A DNA stretch of 57,497 nucleotides, from IMG/VR virus record IMGVR_UViG_3300020582_000009, positions 1-57,497 of that record, one strand, 5' to 3'. Position 1 is the first letter of the stretch. Every line of letters begins with the position of its first letter. The position numbers were made by a program, and so were the translations under genes. The DNA is from a virus. A model generated the notes under the pieces. The model was not told the DNA's origin and made no database searches. It saw nothing but the letters and a program-made list of their open reading frames with translations. Below, piece after piece: positions 1 through 8,488 of this stretch.

Positions 1-3
1 TCT

Positions 4-148
4 AAATACGCTTCCGCAACGCATCGCTGTGGCGGGTGGTCGGTTCGGACAATTACGAAAGCCTGCTTGGTTCGACGCCGGCCGGAATCGTGTATTCGGA
101 ATGGGCGCTTGCGGACCCCAATGCGCGGGCTTTCCTGCGGCCGATTCT
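4..148. repeat. Terminal overlap with 57353-57497
   Basis: These 145 bases match the last 145 bases of the window, apart from one mismatch at position 22 (C here, G at 57371). The first three bases do not match and create a TAA in the terminase frame. This is the usual signature of a circular or circularly permuted phage genome assembled with an end overlap. The right-hand copy is in frame and looks correct; the left end carries likely assembly errors. The unique length is about 57,349 bases. Confidence 0.95.
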
Positions 149-1064
149 CGCGGAAAACAAGGGTTGGGAACTATTCATCACGACGCCTCGCGGCGCCAAT
201 CACGCGCAAAAGACCTATCAAGGTTTTCGCGATGATGCCGATGCTTTTGCGCAAATCCTGACTGCCGATGATACGGGCATTTTTACCGCCGACCAACTCG
301 CTTATGAGCTCAAGGAATATCAGCGCGACTATGGGGAAGACGAAGGCCGCGCCCTTTTTGAACAGGAATATTATTGTTCCTTTGAGTCGGCGCTCGTTGG
401 CTCCTACTACGGGTCTTATCTCAATCGCGCGCAAAAGGACGGTCGTATCCAACAATTGCCGATTGATCGCGCCATTCCCGTTCACACGGCGTGGGACCTA
501 GGCATTTCGGATTCGACGGCGATTTGGTTTGTGCAATGTGTCGGTCAGCAGCGCCGCTGGATCGATTATCACGAGGCCTCTGGCGTCGGGCTTGACGAAT
601 ACGCGAAAGTGCTTGCTGAAAAACAGAAAGAATTCGGTTGGGTCTACGGCAACCACTATTTTCCGCACGATATCGAGCATCGCGAACTCGGCAACAAAGG
701 ACTTTCGCGGGTCGATACGCTTCGCGGTCTCGGCATCAAGGCGACCGTCGTGCCGCTGCACAATGTCAATGATGGGGTCAATGCGCTTCGTCGGATGCTC
801 GATGCCTCATGGATCGATGATAAGCGTTGCGAACGCGGACTTAATGCCCTTCGGAATTATCGCCGCGCCTGGGATGAAAAGTTGAAAATGTTTCGTGATG
901 GTCCGGTGCATGATTGGGCTTCCCATGGCGCGGACGCGGCAAGGACTTTCGCGGCGGGTTATCGGGAAGCCAAGGCTAAAGTGAATTTTCCGAACGCATC
1001 GGGACCGAACTATGGAACATTGCCGGTGGATCGCGGCACGGGCTGGATGGGTGGACGCGCGTGA
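6..1064 (+). CDS. terL: Terminase large subunit, C-terminal part (continues from 56941)
   Basis: This is the larger part of the DNA-packaging motor ATPase/nuclease that begins at 56941. Joined across the window ends it is about 490 residues, a normal TerL length. This part carries the end of the ATPase domain and the RNase H-like nuclease. WDLGISD (first catalytic Asp) lies near base 495, HDIEHRE near 668, and HDWASHGADAAR near 910. These motifs fit the terminase nuclease family. The in-frame TAA at 3-5 is a window-edge artefact because the overlapping copy reads through. The protein ends in a basic Gly-rich tail, RGTGWMGGRA. The next gene starts inside its last codons (GTGA overlap). Confidence 0.95.
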   Translation: MRFRNASLWRVVGSDNYESLLGSTPAGIVYSEWALADPNARAFLRPILAENKGWELFITTPRGANHAQKTYQGFRDDADAFAQILTADDTGIFTADQLAYELKEYQRDYGEDEGRALFEQEYYCSFESALVGSYYGSYLNRAQKDGRIQQLPIDRAIPVHTAWDLGISDSTAIWFVQCVGQQRRWIDYHEASGVGLDEYAKVLAEKQKEFGWVYGNHYFPHDIEHRELGNKGLSRVDTLRGLGIKATVVPLHNVNDGVNALRRMLDASWIDDKRCERGLNALRNYRRAWDEKLKMFRDGPVHDWASHGADAARTFAAGYREAKAKVNFPNASGPNYGTLPVDRGTGWMGGRA

Positions 1065-1225
1065 TTGAACAACAGAAGCCTATTGAACCGCCGCAGGATC
1101 AACCGGCGCCCCGCTGGCAGGCTGAGTCGCTCTCCAATGCACTCAAGGTCCGCCGCGGCATTCCCTTGCAGCCCAAGCCTGACAATTCGCCCAATCGCGG
1201 TTCCGGCTGGATGGCTGGCAAATGA
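1061..1225 (+). CDS. Small protein between terminase and portal, 54 residues
   Basis: A GTG start overlaps the terL stop and the stop overlaps the portal ATG, so translation is probably coupled on both sides. The product is proline- and glutamine-rich with no predicted membrane segment. Its C-terminus, RGSGWMAGK, closely resembles the terminase tail RGTGWMGGRA. That suggests a shared peptide docking to the same partner, or a duplicated tail. I recognise no family. Its place in the head operon suggests a packaging or portal-assembly role, which is inference. Confidence 0.7.
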   Translation: MIEQQKPIEPPQDQPAPRWQAESLSNALKVRRGIPLQPKPDNSPNRGSGWMAGK

Positions 1226-3399
1226 CGGCCGTCATCGCGGCACAGGACGAAAAGAGCGCTACTGGCGACGACGCCGTGGTGCTGGAAGCGTTCGAACGCT
1301 GGAAAGCCTGCAATGACTGGCAGGGCGTCCAGGACGAGCGAATCCGCGAAGACATCAAATTCGCCAACGGCGATGCGCGCAATTCGTGGCAGTGGCCGAC
1401 CAAGATTTTCGAGGAAAGAAACGCGGCCGGTAATGAACTGCCTTGTCTGACCATCAATAACACGCGCGTTCACAACGATCTGATCATCAATCAGATTTCA
1501 AAGAACAATTACGGCGTCAAGATCAGGCCGACCGGAGGGAAAGCGACCTATCAATCGGCCCAGGTGATGCAGAGCATCATCCGCCGCATCGAGGATATTT
1601 CGAAGTTTTCCGCGGCACGGCGCAAGATCACCGAACAGCAGGTCGATGGCGGTATCGGTTATTGTTTGATTGAAACCGCCTATGTGTCGAATCGATCGCG
1701 CAACCAGGATATCTATCTCAAAGCGTCGCGCGATCCGACCGCGGTCTATCTCGATCCATGGATCAGGGAAGCGGATGGTTCCGACGCCAATTTCGGGTTT
1801 GTATTCGAGCGGCTTCCGCGCAAGGAATTCGATCGCAAATATCCGAAGTGGAAAAACAAGGTCGGGACCGCCCCGATCGATGCCACGTTCGCCAACTGGA
1901 TTTCCGACAAGGAAATCATGCTGGCGAAATACTTCCGCAAGAAACAGAAGCCCGACACTTATGTCTGGTACAAGAATGCCACGGGTGAGGAAATCGAAAA
2001 GCTTGCCTCCGAAATCAAGGAAGAAAGCGGCGACGACATCTATAAAGCCTTGATGAAGGATATCAAGGATGGCGTGATCGATGGCGGTACGCGCTCGGTA
2101 TTCGACGACCAAGTGGAATGGTTCCTGATTGCGGGCGACACCGTCATCGACAAAGGCGATTGGGCTGGCAAATACATTCCGATCTGCCGCTGTGTGGGCC
2201 GCGAACTGATCATCGATGCCACGCTCGATATCAAGGGCCACACGCGGCCTCTCATCGACGCGCAGCGCATGCTCAATTTCTCCGCCTCAACCGATGTGCA
2301 GATGAATGCTTTGCAGCCGAAATCGCCGTTTGTCGGCTCGGCGGAGGCGACGGAAGGGCAGGAGGGCTGGAAATCGGCGAATATCAACGCGTTCGCCGTG
2401 CTGCTCTACAATCAGTTCGACGATGAGGGTAATAAGCTCGACCCTCCTGTACGGCAGCCGGCAGCACAGCCAAACGCCGCCTATCAGACCGCCATGCAGA
2501 ATGCCGAACGGCAGATGATGCTGATTTCGGGGCAATGGCAACAGGATCAGGGCCAGCCTCAGAATCAATATGCCGAGTCCGGCAAAGCCATCAACGCAAG
2601 GCAGCAGCAAGGCGATACGGCGACGTATCATTTTCCCGAACACCAGAGCGACATGCTGCGCTTCGTCGGTGTTCAATTGCTCGATCTGATCCCGAAGATT
2701 TACGATACCGAGCGCACGCTTCATATTATCGACGAAAAGAACGAGAAACGGTGGATTCGCATTGATCCCAATCAGGATAGCGCTCTGCAAGAATTACAGG
2801 CAGAGGAAAAGGACGAAGAAGCCGTGCGCTTCGCCTTCAATCCTTGTGTCGGCGAATACGAATGCGTCTCCGATCCTGGACCAGACTACGCGACACAACG
2901 TCAGGAAGCCGCCGACTCCATCGGCCAGTTGATGGCGGCGAACAAGGAATTGGCGGGCGTTGCCGCAGACCTCTACTTCAAGTATCTCGATTTCAAGGGC
3001 GCCGACGAGATCATGGAGCGTCTGCAAACCGAGTTGAAGGCGCAAAAGCCCTATCTGTTCAATAAGGACGTGAGTCCGCAGTTGCAGCAGGCGCAACAAC
3101 AGATGCAGCGCCTCGTGGCGCTCAATTCGGAATTGATGACCAAGCTTGCCGACCTCAATCTCAAACTCCGCGGGCGAGACGAAAAGCGCGACATCGAAGC
3201 CCATCGCGCCGATACCGAGCGCGATAAGATGATCCTGGAATTCCTGAAAAACACGATGTTGACCGAGACACAGAAAGCCGATCTCGATCACCAGATCATG
3301 CTGGCCGGCCATCAGCACATCTACGATACAATTCAACAGGTCAATGAAGCTGCGCTGAATCCGAGCGTGACCAATGGCAGCGGAAACGGGAGCCAATGA
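1222..3399 (+). CDS. P22-type portal protein
   Basis: This 725-residue protein resembles the P22 portal family (gp1) and has the same length as P22 gp1. The dodecameric portal sits at one capsid vertex and is the channel for DNA entry and exit. The N-terminal half has typical features: a charged helical start, NGDARNSWQWP, INNTRVHNDLIINQ, and YLDPWIREADGSDANF followed by an FxxRLPRKEF stretch. The C-terminal 150 residues are Gln-rich and coiled-coil-like, matching the barrel of P22-like portals. It overlaps its neighbours by four bases on each side. Confidence 0.92.
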   Translation: MTAVIAAQDEKSATGDDAVVLEAFERWKACNDWQGVQDERIREDIKFANGDARNSWQWPTKIFEERNAAGNELPCLTINNTRVHNDLIINQISKNNYGVKIRPTGGKATYQSAQVMQSIIRRIEDISKFSAARRKITEQQVDGGIGYCLIETAYVSNRSRNQDIYLKASRDPTAVYLDPWIREADGSDANFGFVFERLPRKEFDRKYPKWKNKVGTAPIDATFANWISDKEIMLAKYFRKKQKPDTYVWYKNATGEEIEKLASEIKEESGDDIYKALMKDIKDGVIDGGTRSVFDDQVEWFLIAGDTVIDKGDWAGKYIPICRCVGRELIIDATLDIKGHTRPLIDAQRMLNFSASTDVQMNALQPKSPFVGSAEATEGQEGWKSANINAFAVLLYNQFDDEGNKLDPPVRQPAAQPNAAYQTAMQNAERQMMLISGQWQQDQGQPQNQYAESGKAINARQQQGDTATYHFPEHQSDMLRFVGVQLLDLIPKIYDTERTLHIIDEKNEKRWIRIDPNQDSALQELQAEEKDEEAVRFAFNPCVGEYECVSDPGPDYATQRQEAADSIGQLMAANKELAGVAADLYFKYLDFKGADEIMERLQTELKAQKPYLFNKDVSPQLQQAQQQMQRLVALNSELMTKLADLNLKLRGRDEKRDIEAHRADTERDKMILEFLKNTMLTETQKADLDHQIMLAGHQHIYDTIQQVNEAALNPSVTNGSGNGSQ

Positions 3400-3539
3400 T
3401 GCCGCTCAAGCGCGGAACGTCGAATAAGACGCGCGAATCCAATATCAAACGCGAGATTCGCGCCGGCAAACCCATCAAACAGGCGGTCGCCATCGGCTAT
3501 TCCGAACAGCGCCAGTCGCGGAAGAAAAAACGCCGATGA
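3396..3539 (+). CDS. DUF6496-like small basic protein, 47 residues
   Basis: A very basic mini-protein, MPLKRGTS followed by NIKREIRAGKP and KQAVAIGYSEQ, ending in a run of Lys/Arg. This layout matches the DUF6496 family, common in phage head operons and of unknown function. The start ATG overlaps the portal stop, and its TGA overlaps the next ATG. Either ATG of the ATGATG at 3396 could be used. The charge suggests nucleic-acid binding, which is inference. Confidence 0.8.
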   Translation: MMPLKRGTSNKTRESNIKREIRAGKPIKQAVAIGYSEQRQSRKKKRR

Positions 3540-3874
3540 ACGTCGAATCGCCATTCGTGACGGTATCGAAAATCCTCAATGAGCCGGTCAACACGTTCGA
3601 TGATTTGCGAATAATCGCCAAGGATTGCAAAGGGTTGTCCGATGCCGACAAAGAGATCATCGCTTCCGCTGCCGATGAACTGGAAGCGAGCCTTCGCGGT
3701 CATTTGGAAACCTGCACCAAACTCGTCAAAACCCAAGCCCGTCTTATCGCTGTGAATGACAGGCTTCTGGATGTAACGGCGGACTTGATCGAAGCCAGAA
3801 AACTCCGCAATATGCCGTTTCCGAATGTGACGCCTTCGCTTTATCCGCAAGGAAACTGGCCATGGCCGAAATGA
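3536..3874 (+). CDS. Hypothetical head-operon protein, 112 residues
   Basis: A mostly helical soluble protein. Residues 20-90 form amphipathic helices, including DADKEIIASAADELEASLRGHLETC and a heptad-like stretch up to LIEARKL. The tail is Pro/Trp-rich. I recognise no family. ATGA overlap with the gene before it puts it in the portal-scaffold operon, where small chaperone or scaffold-associated proteins are common. Confidence 0.75.
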   Translation: MNVESPFVTVSKILNEPVNTFDDLRIIAKDCKGLSDADKEIIASAADELEASLRGHLETCTKLVKTQARLIAVNDRLLDVTADLIEARKLRNMPFPNVTPSLYPQGNWPWPK

Positions 3875-4020
3875 ATTCACCACCGCCCAAGCCGATGCCC
3901 CTCACGGGTATGCCCGATACGCTCGAAGGTCTCAACCCGCCGACCGACATGGACATGCGCAAGGGCGTGAAGTTCGGCAAGATGGACGTGAATCCGGGAC
4001 GGAAAGAGTCTGGCAAATGA
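3862..4020 (+). CDS. Small Pro/Met-rich protein, 52 residues
   Basis: This short frame runs between the preceding gene and the next. It begins at ATG 3862, seven bases after an AGGAA Shine-Dalgarno sequence; an alternative ATG at 3871 overlaps the preceding stop. The product is rich in Pro, Met and Lys, with no domain I recognise. It ends ATGA into the next frame, as do most genes here. Confidence 0.6.
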   Translation: MAEMNSPPPKPMPLTGMPDTLEGLNPPTDMDMRKGVKFGKMDVNPGRKESGK

Positions 4021-4187
4021 ATCTCATTGAGACTTTTGCCAAGATATGGCATTGCCGAATAGGTCATGTTCGGCTGAAACACGCATCCTATCTCAATTGC
4101 GCGTATTTTTATGCGCCTTATTATTGTGAGGATATTTGGAGTGATTGGATTCGCAGAAATGCGGGCGCTTTGGAGAGATTTTCTTGA
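4017..4187 (+). CDS. Small Cys/Tyr/Trp-rich protein, 56 residues
   Basis: It starts at the ATG overlapping the previous stop and ends overlapping a TTG start. The product has many aromatic residues and three cysteines (HCRIGH, LNCAYFYAPYYCEDIW) and could bind metal. No family is recognised. Base composition here is more AT-rich than the flanking head genes, hinting at a later insertion. Confidence 0.55.
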   Translation: MNLIETFAKIWHCRIGHVRLKHASYLNCAYFYAPYYCEDIWSDWIRRNAGALERFS

Positions 4188-4621
4188 TCGAGATCAACGG
4201 CGAGCAAATCTCGACCAAACAGGCGCGCGATCTCATTCGCATGCTCTACAATGACGCCAAACAGATCGCGGGCGAATTCCACAATATGGAGCGCAGCGAA
4301 AAGTTCCGCCTCAATTGGCCGAACGAATACGAATTCGCCTCGTCCGAATGGCGCAATTTCGTTGCGGCAACGCGGCAGATGTACACGGCACGGTTGGCCG
4401 ATCCGCATACGCCTGGGGATGTCAAACGCCGGATATTTCTGGCGCTCGTGCTGGAAACCAAGATCGCCGAAGGCCGGGAATCCGACAATCGCTTGCAGAT
4501 TTACCCGAACACGCAGCAATTCGTCGGTGATAAAATCGAGAATCGCAATATCCTGCAGAACTTCGGGAAAAAGCCGAACCTTCGCGCCTATCTCCGCCGT
4601 TCCACCGCGACCAAACATTGA
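4184..4621 (+). CDS. Hypothetical head-operon protein, 145 residues
   Basis: I prefer the TTG at 4184 over the upstream ATG at 4145. TTG 4184 has a GGAGAG ribosome site about eight bases upstream and overlaps the previous stop (TTGA). The product is soluble and helical, with IEINGEQISTKQARDLIRMLY at the N-terminus and a basic C-terminus (KKPNLRAYLRR). Function is unknown. Its position directly before the scaffold gene suggests a head-assembly accessory. Confidence 0.7.
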   Translation: MIEINGEQISTKQARDLIRMLYNDAKQIAGEFHNMERSEKFRLNWPNEYEFASSEWRNFVAATRQMYTARLADPHTPGDVKRRIFLALVLETKIAEGRESDNRLQIYPNTQQFVGDKIENRNILQNFGKKPNLRAYLRRSTATKH

Positions 4622-4630
4622 AGGTGATCA

Positions 4631-5419
4631 ATGCCGCCTGATGCCCCGATCGAGCCTGTAGCCGAGCCGGTTGTTCCGCCGATCGTGGACGCGGTTGTCG
4701 AACCACCGATTCCTCCGGTCGAGCCTCCGGCGCCCGAGCTTCCGGCGCGGCGCGTCAACGATCCACTGATTTCGACGATTACGGGATTACGTGCGAAAAA
4801 TCGTGAATTGGAAACTCGCGCAGAAATCGCAGAACGCGAAGCGTCAGAAGCCAAAGCTCTGGCGGATCGTTTAGCTCGCAGCGGTCAAAATCCTGTTGCG
4901 CCCGTTGTTACGGCGCCGCCGCGCATATCGGATGACGAGGAAGTTGATCGCCGGGCCAACTACAAGTTATTTGTTCGCGACGTAAATCAGGTGCAAAGTC
5001 GCGGTATGGAGAAATACGGCACACAATTTGTGGAAACGATCAAAGCCCTTGAAGCCGTCGGCGCGAATAGCGACGTTTTTGTCTCCGAAGTGATGGCTGT
5101 TGATCGTGCCAATGCTCATGTGCTTCTCAATACGCTGGCGCAAGACTTGGAACGCACGGTTTCTCTCGTCAACATGGATCCGACCAGCCGCATTGCGGCG
5201 CTCACGAGGATGGCTATGGCTCCCGCCGCCGATGCAGACGCAAATTCGAAACAGCCGACAACTCCGCCCGCGCCGAGAGTCAGTCGCGCGCCCGCACCGC
5301 CGCCCCCGGTTGAACCGTCTTCGACCAAGATCAAGGACTGGCGTTCTGATGAAGCGAGCGACGAGGAATTCGACGCCGGTTTCACTGAAATGATGAAGCG
5401 GAAGTCGGCACGGCGCTAA
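4631..5419 (+). CDS. Scaffolding protein (probable)
   Basis: A 262-residue protein with the usual layout of phage scaffolds. Residues 1-45 are a disordered Pro/Val/Glu segment. A coiled coil follows at about 50-85 (RAKNRELETRAEIAEREASEA). The middle is helical, then comes a Pro/Ala-rich linker (200-235) and a charged C-terminal helix ending FTEMMKRKSARR, like the basic coat-binding helix of P22 scaffold. It lies between portal and coat, the P22 gene order. The assignment rests on composition and synteny. The P22-like scaffold is inferred to leave the head during packaging. Confidence 0.75.
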   Translation: MPPDAPIEPVAEPVVPPIVDAVVEPPIPPVEPPAPELPARRVNDPLISTITGLRAKNRELETRAEIAEREASEAKALADRLARSGQNPVAPVVTAPPRISDDEEVDRRANYKLFVRDVNQVQSRGMEKYGTQFVETIKALEAVGANSDVFVSEVMAVDRANAHVLLNTLAQDLERTVSLVNMDPTSRIAALTRMAMAPAADADANSKQPTTPPAPRVSRAPAPPPPVEPSSTKIKDWRSDEASDEEFDAGFTEMMKRKSARR

Positions 5420-6165
5420 GGCTTCTGCTCCCGACGCCTCTGCCAAACAATTCGCATTTTTTCTGCTTGTCGCGCCTTCGCTTCGGGATCAGCCCATCTC
5501 GTTTGTTTACGATTTCGCAGACCGCCATTGGGATCAGCCCATTGCATTTTTGTAGCTTCCGAATGGCGCCTGATCGTCTCTGGATCACGTTTCGTGGCCT
5601 TCACTCTTTCGGAGTGCTGTTCTCGAACCCCGATTTTATTCCAATGCAACGCGAGTTTTGTGCTTACTTGCGCGCGATGTTTAGGGTCAGTCCATAATTC
5701 TTTGCTAAGAACGGATTGCAGCGCACGACGTTCTGGAGAACGGGCAAATTCGGCAAGACTTTTTCCTCTTTCTCTTAACCATTCCAGATATACTTGATCA
5801 TCCGATTGTTTCTTCGTAATGCCGAAATTGATCTTAGCGCGCGTAGCCTCGCTGTTGATAAAATTGGTCCGCCCGAGATTCGAAAGCCGCGAATTGAAAC
5901 ATTCATGTGTGGAAATAGCTTCCAATTCGGCTTTCGCTCTTTCTTGATAATCGTTATTCTCTAGATTCGAAAGTATCGAAAATGCAAAAGCCGCTGCGCC
6001 GTATTTATTCCAAGCGCGCTGCAAATACGAACAGTGATGCCGCTGGCATTTGAGGTCGCTTCGATGTTCAATCCACCTACGTTTCGGATGGAGACAACTT
6101 CCGATATAACATCGGCCGGACGCAAGATGGGTTATGGCGTAAATGAAACAAGGTCGCGTATCCAT
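5416..6165 (-). CDS. GIY-YIG homing endonuclease
   Basis: A 249-residue free-standing homing endonuclease encoded against the late operon. The nuclease domain is at the N-terminus: FIYAITHLASGRCYIGS (GIY-YIG core), RRWIEHR (catalytic Arg helix) and AELEAISTHECFN (catalytic Glu region). The C-terminal half has repeated NUMOD3-type DNA-binding modules (for example HSEATKMQWADPNGG). It probably makes a strand break in related phages that lack it, spreading by repair. Its end overlaps the scaffold stop, so it is squeezed between scaffold and coat. It likely has its own promoter (TATAGT-like -10 on the minus strand near 6195). Confidence 0.92.
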   Translation of the reverse strand: MDTRPCFIYAITHLASGRCYIGSCLHPKRRWIEHRSDLKCQRHHCSYLQRAWNKYGAAAFAFSILSNLENNDYQERAKAELEAISTHECFNSRLSNLGRTNFINSEATRAKINFGITKKQSDDQVYLEWLRERGKSLAEFARSPERRALQSVLSKELWTDPKHRAQVSTKLALHWNKIGVREQHSERVKATKRDPETIRRHSEATKMQWADPNGGLRNRKQTRWADPEAKARQAEKMRIVWQRRREQKP

Positions 6166-6482
6166 CGGACTAACTCGCAGTGGTCATACTTAGACTATAT
6201 ATGATCATCGGCGAGAAAACAAAGCTTTTACCGGCTGAAAAGTCGGGTTTGGCCGTAATATCGCATTCGGCACGCGACGCTTAAACTTGAGCGTTATCAA
6301 GGTTCTCCCGCTCTTTCGGACTCGGGACCCGTCCTGAGCTCGGATATCTCCGAAGCTCCGTTCAAAGTAATCGACTGCTTTGAGCATCATACAATACGCG
6401 CCACGCAAAGGAATGGCGCCACACATGCTGGAAAAGCCAAGCACTGGCTGAGTATAGCGGAGCTTTATCAAGGAGATAGGCT
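6166..6482. other. Intergenic gap before the coat gene
   Basis: 317 bases without a convincing gene. The 5-prime side carries the upstream region of the minus-strand endonuclease, including AT-rich hexamers near 6190-6200. The 3-prime end holds the coat ribosome site (AAGGAGA near 6472). A TACAAT hexamer near 6389 could be a -10 box for the coat gene, but no good -35 box is paired with it. A possible 88-residue minus frame (6205-6471) has no gene-like features. The gap may be insertion scar left by the homing gene. Confidence 0.5.
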
Positions 6483-7739
6483 ATGAACAACCTGCTGACT
6501 CCCAGCATGATCACGCGCTATTCGATCCGCATGTTTCTGAATACCAACTATTTTATTCAGAACGTGTCGCGCCAGTTCGAAAATCAGTTCGGCATCGAAG
6601 GCGCCCGCATCGGCGCGCAATTGCGCATCCGTTATGCCAACCAGTACACCGTCACGGACGGTCCGGGCATTTCGATCCAGGATACCACCGAACAACAATT
6701 CCTGCTCACGGTCGCCACGCAGCGCCATGTGGACGTGGCCTTCACGTCGGCGGAAACCACACTCGATGTGGACGATTACATGGAACGCATCGTTCTGCCG
6801 CGCGTCAATGCGCTCGCCGCCAACGTCGCCCTGCAAGTCATGGTGAACACGGCGACTGCGGTGCGCAACGCCGTCGCCAATGTGGACGCCAACAACAATA
6901 TTTTGCCGATCACCGATGGCCCGGTCGCATTGGCCCGCGCCATCCTCGAAGAAAACTCGGCGCCGAACTTCGGCGAAATGGGCATGCGCAAGGTCGTGCT
7001 TGCGCCGCGTTCCGACACGCGCATCCAGCAGGCGCTCCGCGGACTCTACAACCCGGTCGAATCGATCTCCCGGCAATACAATACCGGCATGATGTATGAG
7101 GCTTTGCAGTTCCGGTTCTTCGAGGATCAGTCGGTCGTCTCGCACACCACGGGATCGCTCACGACCGCGACTGTCAATGGCGCCAATCAGACCGGCCAGA
7201 GCCTCACGGTCAACGCCCTCGGCGGCACGATCAATGCCGGCGACGTGTTCACGATCGCGGGCGTCAATGCCGTGAACCGTGCCAACTTTTCCAGCCTGGG
7301 CACGCTGGCGCAGTTCGTTGCGACCGCCAATGCGGCGGCGAACGCGACAACGATCTCATTCTATCCGCCCATCATTCCGCCGGCCAATGCGAATCCCTAT
7401 GCGGGCCTGCCCTATACGGCGCAGCAGTATCAGACCGTCACGGCGTCGCCGGCCAACAACGCGACTATCACGCCATTTGCCAATGCCAGCGTGACCTATC
7501 GCGAGAATCTGGCCTATGCGCCGGACGCGATCACGCTTGTGGTGGCGCCGCTGTGGATACCGCCGAACGAAAAGGGCGTCATCGCGGCGGCGCGGCATGA
7601 GTATGATCGATTGTCGATGCGCTCGCTTGTGGTCTACGAGCCCACGACCGACCAGCCGGTGGATCGCCTCGATATTCTGTTCGGGAGCGGGGTGCCGAGA
7701 CCGGAATGGATCGTGCAGGCCATGGATTCGACGCCTTAA
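6483..7739 (+). CDS. Major capsid (coat) protein, P22 gp5-like
   Basis: A 418-residue protein of the P22 coat family (430 in P22). Supporting stretches are the N-terminal region, VDVAFTSAETTLDVDDYMERIV then LPRVNALAANVALQVM, the VVLAPRSDTRIQQALRGLYNP segment, an inserted beta domain with INAGDVFTIAGVNAVN, and a C-terminus ITLVVAPLWIPPNEKG. It builds the icosahedral shell. A strong AAGGAGA ribosome site lies upstream, as expected for the most abundant virion protein. Confidence 0.92.
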   Translation: MNNLLTPSMITRYSIRMFLNTNYFIQNVSRQFENQFGIEGARIGAQLRIRYANQYTVTDGPGISIQDTTEQQFLLTVATQRHVDVAFTSAETTLDVDDYMERIVLPRVNALAANVALQVMVNTATAVRNAVANVDANNNILPITDGPVALARAILEENSAPNFGEMGMRKVVLAPRSDTRIQQALRGLYNPVESISRQYNTGMMYEALQFRFFEDQSVVSHTTGSLTTATVNGANQTGQSLTVNALGGTINAGDVFTIAGVNAVNRANFSSLGTLAQFVATANAAANATTISFYPPIIPPANANPYAGLPYTAQQYQTVTASPANNATITPFANASVTYRENLAYAPDAITLVVAPLWIPPNEKGVIAAARHEYDRLSMRSLVVYEPTTDQPVDRLDILFGSGVPRPEWIVQAMDSTP

Positions 7740-7813
7740 CCGAAAGCCGCCTTCCCGCTGCTAAGAGAACCGGCACTCAGCGCAAACACGATTCCGATCC
7801 GTTCGGCTTTCGG
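7740..7813 (+). repeat. 10-bp inverted repeat after the coat gene
   Basis: CCGAAAGCCG at 7740-7749 is repeated as CGGCTTTCGG at 7804-7813, a perfect 10-base inverted repeat with a 54-base loop. It starts immediately after the coat stop codon. There is no T-tract, so it is not a classic terminator. It may stabilise or process the abundant coat mRNA. Confidence 0.55.
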
Positions 7814-7875
7814 GCCATGGTGGACATTGCGGAAATCGGAATAAGCCGGTTACACTTTCATCTAGGAGAATCACG

Positions 7876-8220
7876 ATGGCATTCGATCCAGAACAGCACG
7901 AAATCGATCCGAGGACCGGCTTGATGGTAGACAAGGACACCAAGCATTTCGTGGGCTTGGTCCCGCCGCCGGCTGCGGAAGTCAAGGATGTGGAATTTCC
8001 GAAGTGGATTACGCCGCACGAATCCCATATCCACCGGCAGGAATCGCCCGGTGCACCCGATCATATCTCGACCGATCAATGGGAGACTCACGTTGACCGT
8101 GCCGGCAACGTGACAGTTCTCGTGCACGATGCCGAGGCGGAAGCCTTGGCACAGGGCGCCAAGCAAGACTCGTCTCCCGCGGCCGACGCGGATGCACCAA
8201 AAAACGAACCTCTGGAATAG
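7876..8220 (+). CDS. Hypothetical virion-operon protein, 114 residues
   Basis: It has a good ribosome site (TAGGAG) eight bases before the ATG. The product is acidic and Pro/His-rich, with no membrane segment and a disordered Ala/Asp/Glu tail from about residue 90. The gene directly follows the coat gene, so it may be a decoration or head-associated protein; nothing in the sequence proves this. Confidence 0.7.
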   Translation: MAFDPEQHEIDPRTGLMVDKDTKHFVGLVPPPAAEVKDVEFPKWITPHESHIHRQESPGAPDHISTDQWETHVDRAGNVTVLVHDAEAEALAQGAKQDSSPAADADAPKNEPLE

Positions 8221-8222
8221 CC

Positions 8223-8486
8223 GTGGCACAGAAAAAACCAGCGGCATTCCAGCACGTCGATGGCGGCCTGCGGGAGCAATTGCAGGGCAACGTCGTCGAT
8301 ACGGAACGGCCATTCATGGAACGGCTGATTTCCGGGATTGCGCTTGTGGCGGCGCGCGGATTGTTGGATGAAGCCAATAAAAACGGCTTAATGCTGCCGG
8401 GGAGTAGCGAACCGCCAGCACAGGTGCCCAATTCATTGCCGGCGCCCGATCAGATCGCGTCAACTCAAACCGAAAAAAAGGATTAG
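8223..8486 (+). CDS. Hypothetical virion-operon protein, 87 residues
   Basis: GTG start two bases after the previous stop. The middle is one amphipathic helix (RPFMERLISGIALVAARGLLDEANKNG), flanked by Pro/Gln-rich tails. No family is recognised. It lies in the same transcription unit as the head genes. Confidence 0.6.
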   Translation: MAQKKPAAFQHVDGGLREQLQGNVVDTERPFMERLISGIALVAARGLLDEANKNGLMLPGSSEPPAQVPNSLPAPDQIASTQTEKKD

Positions 8487-8488
8487 CC

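Noticed and set aside
1-5. In-frame TAA at the left end of terL
   Set aside because: Window-edge artefact: the overlapping copy at 57350-57355 reads through with no stop.
6205-6471. 88-residue minus frame before the coat gene
   Set aside because: No ribosome site, no recognisable pattern, lies in a gap next to a homing element.
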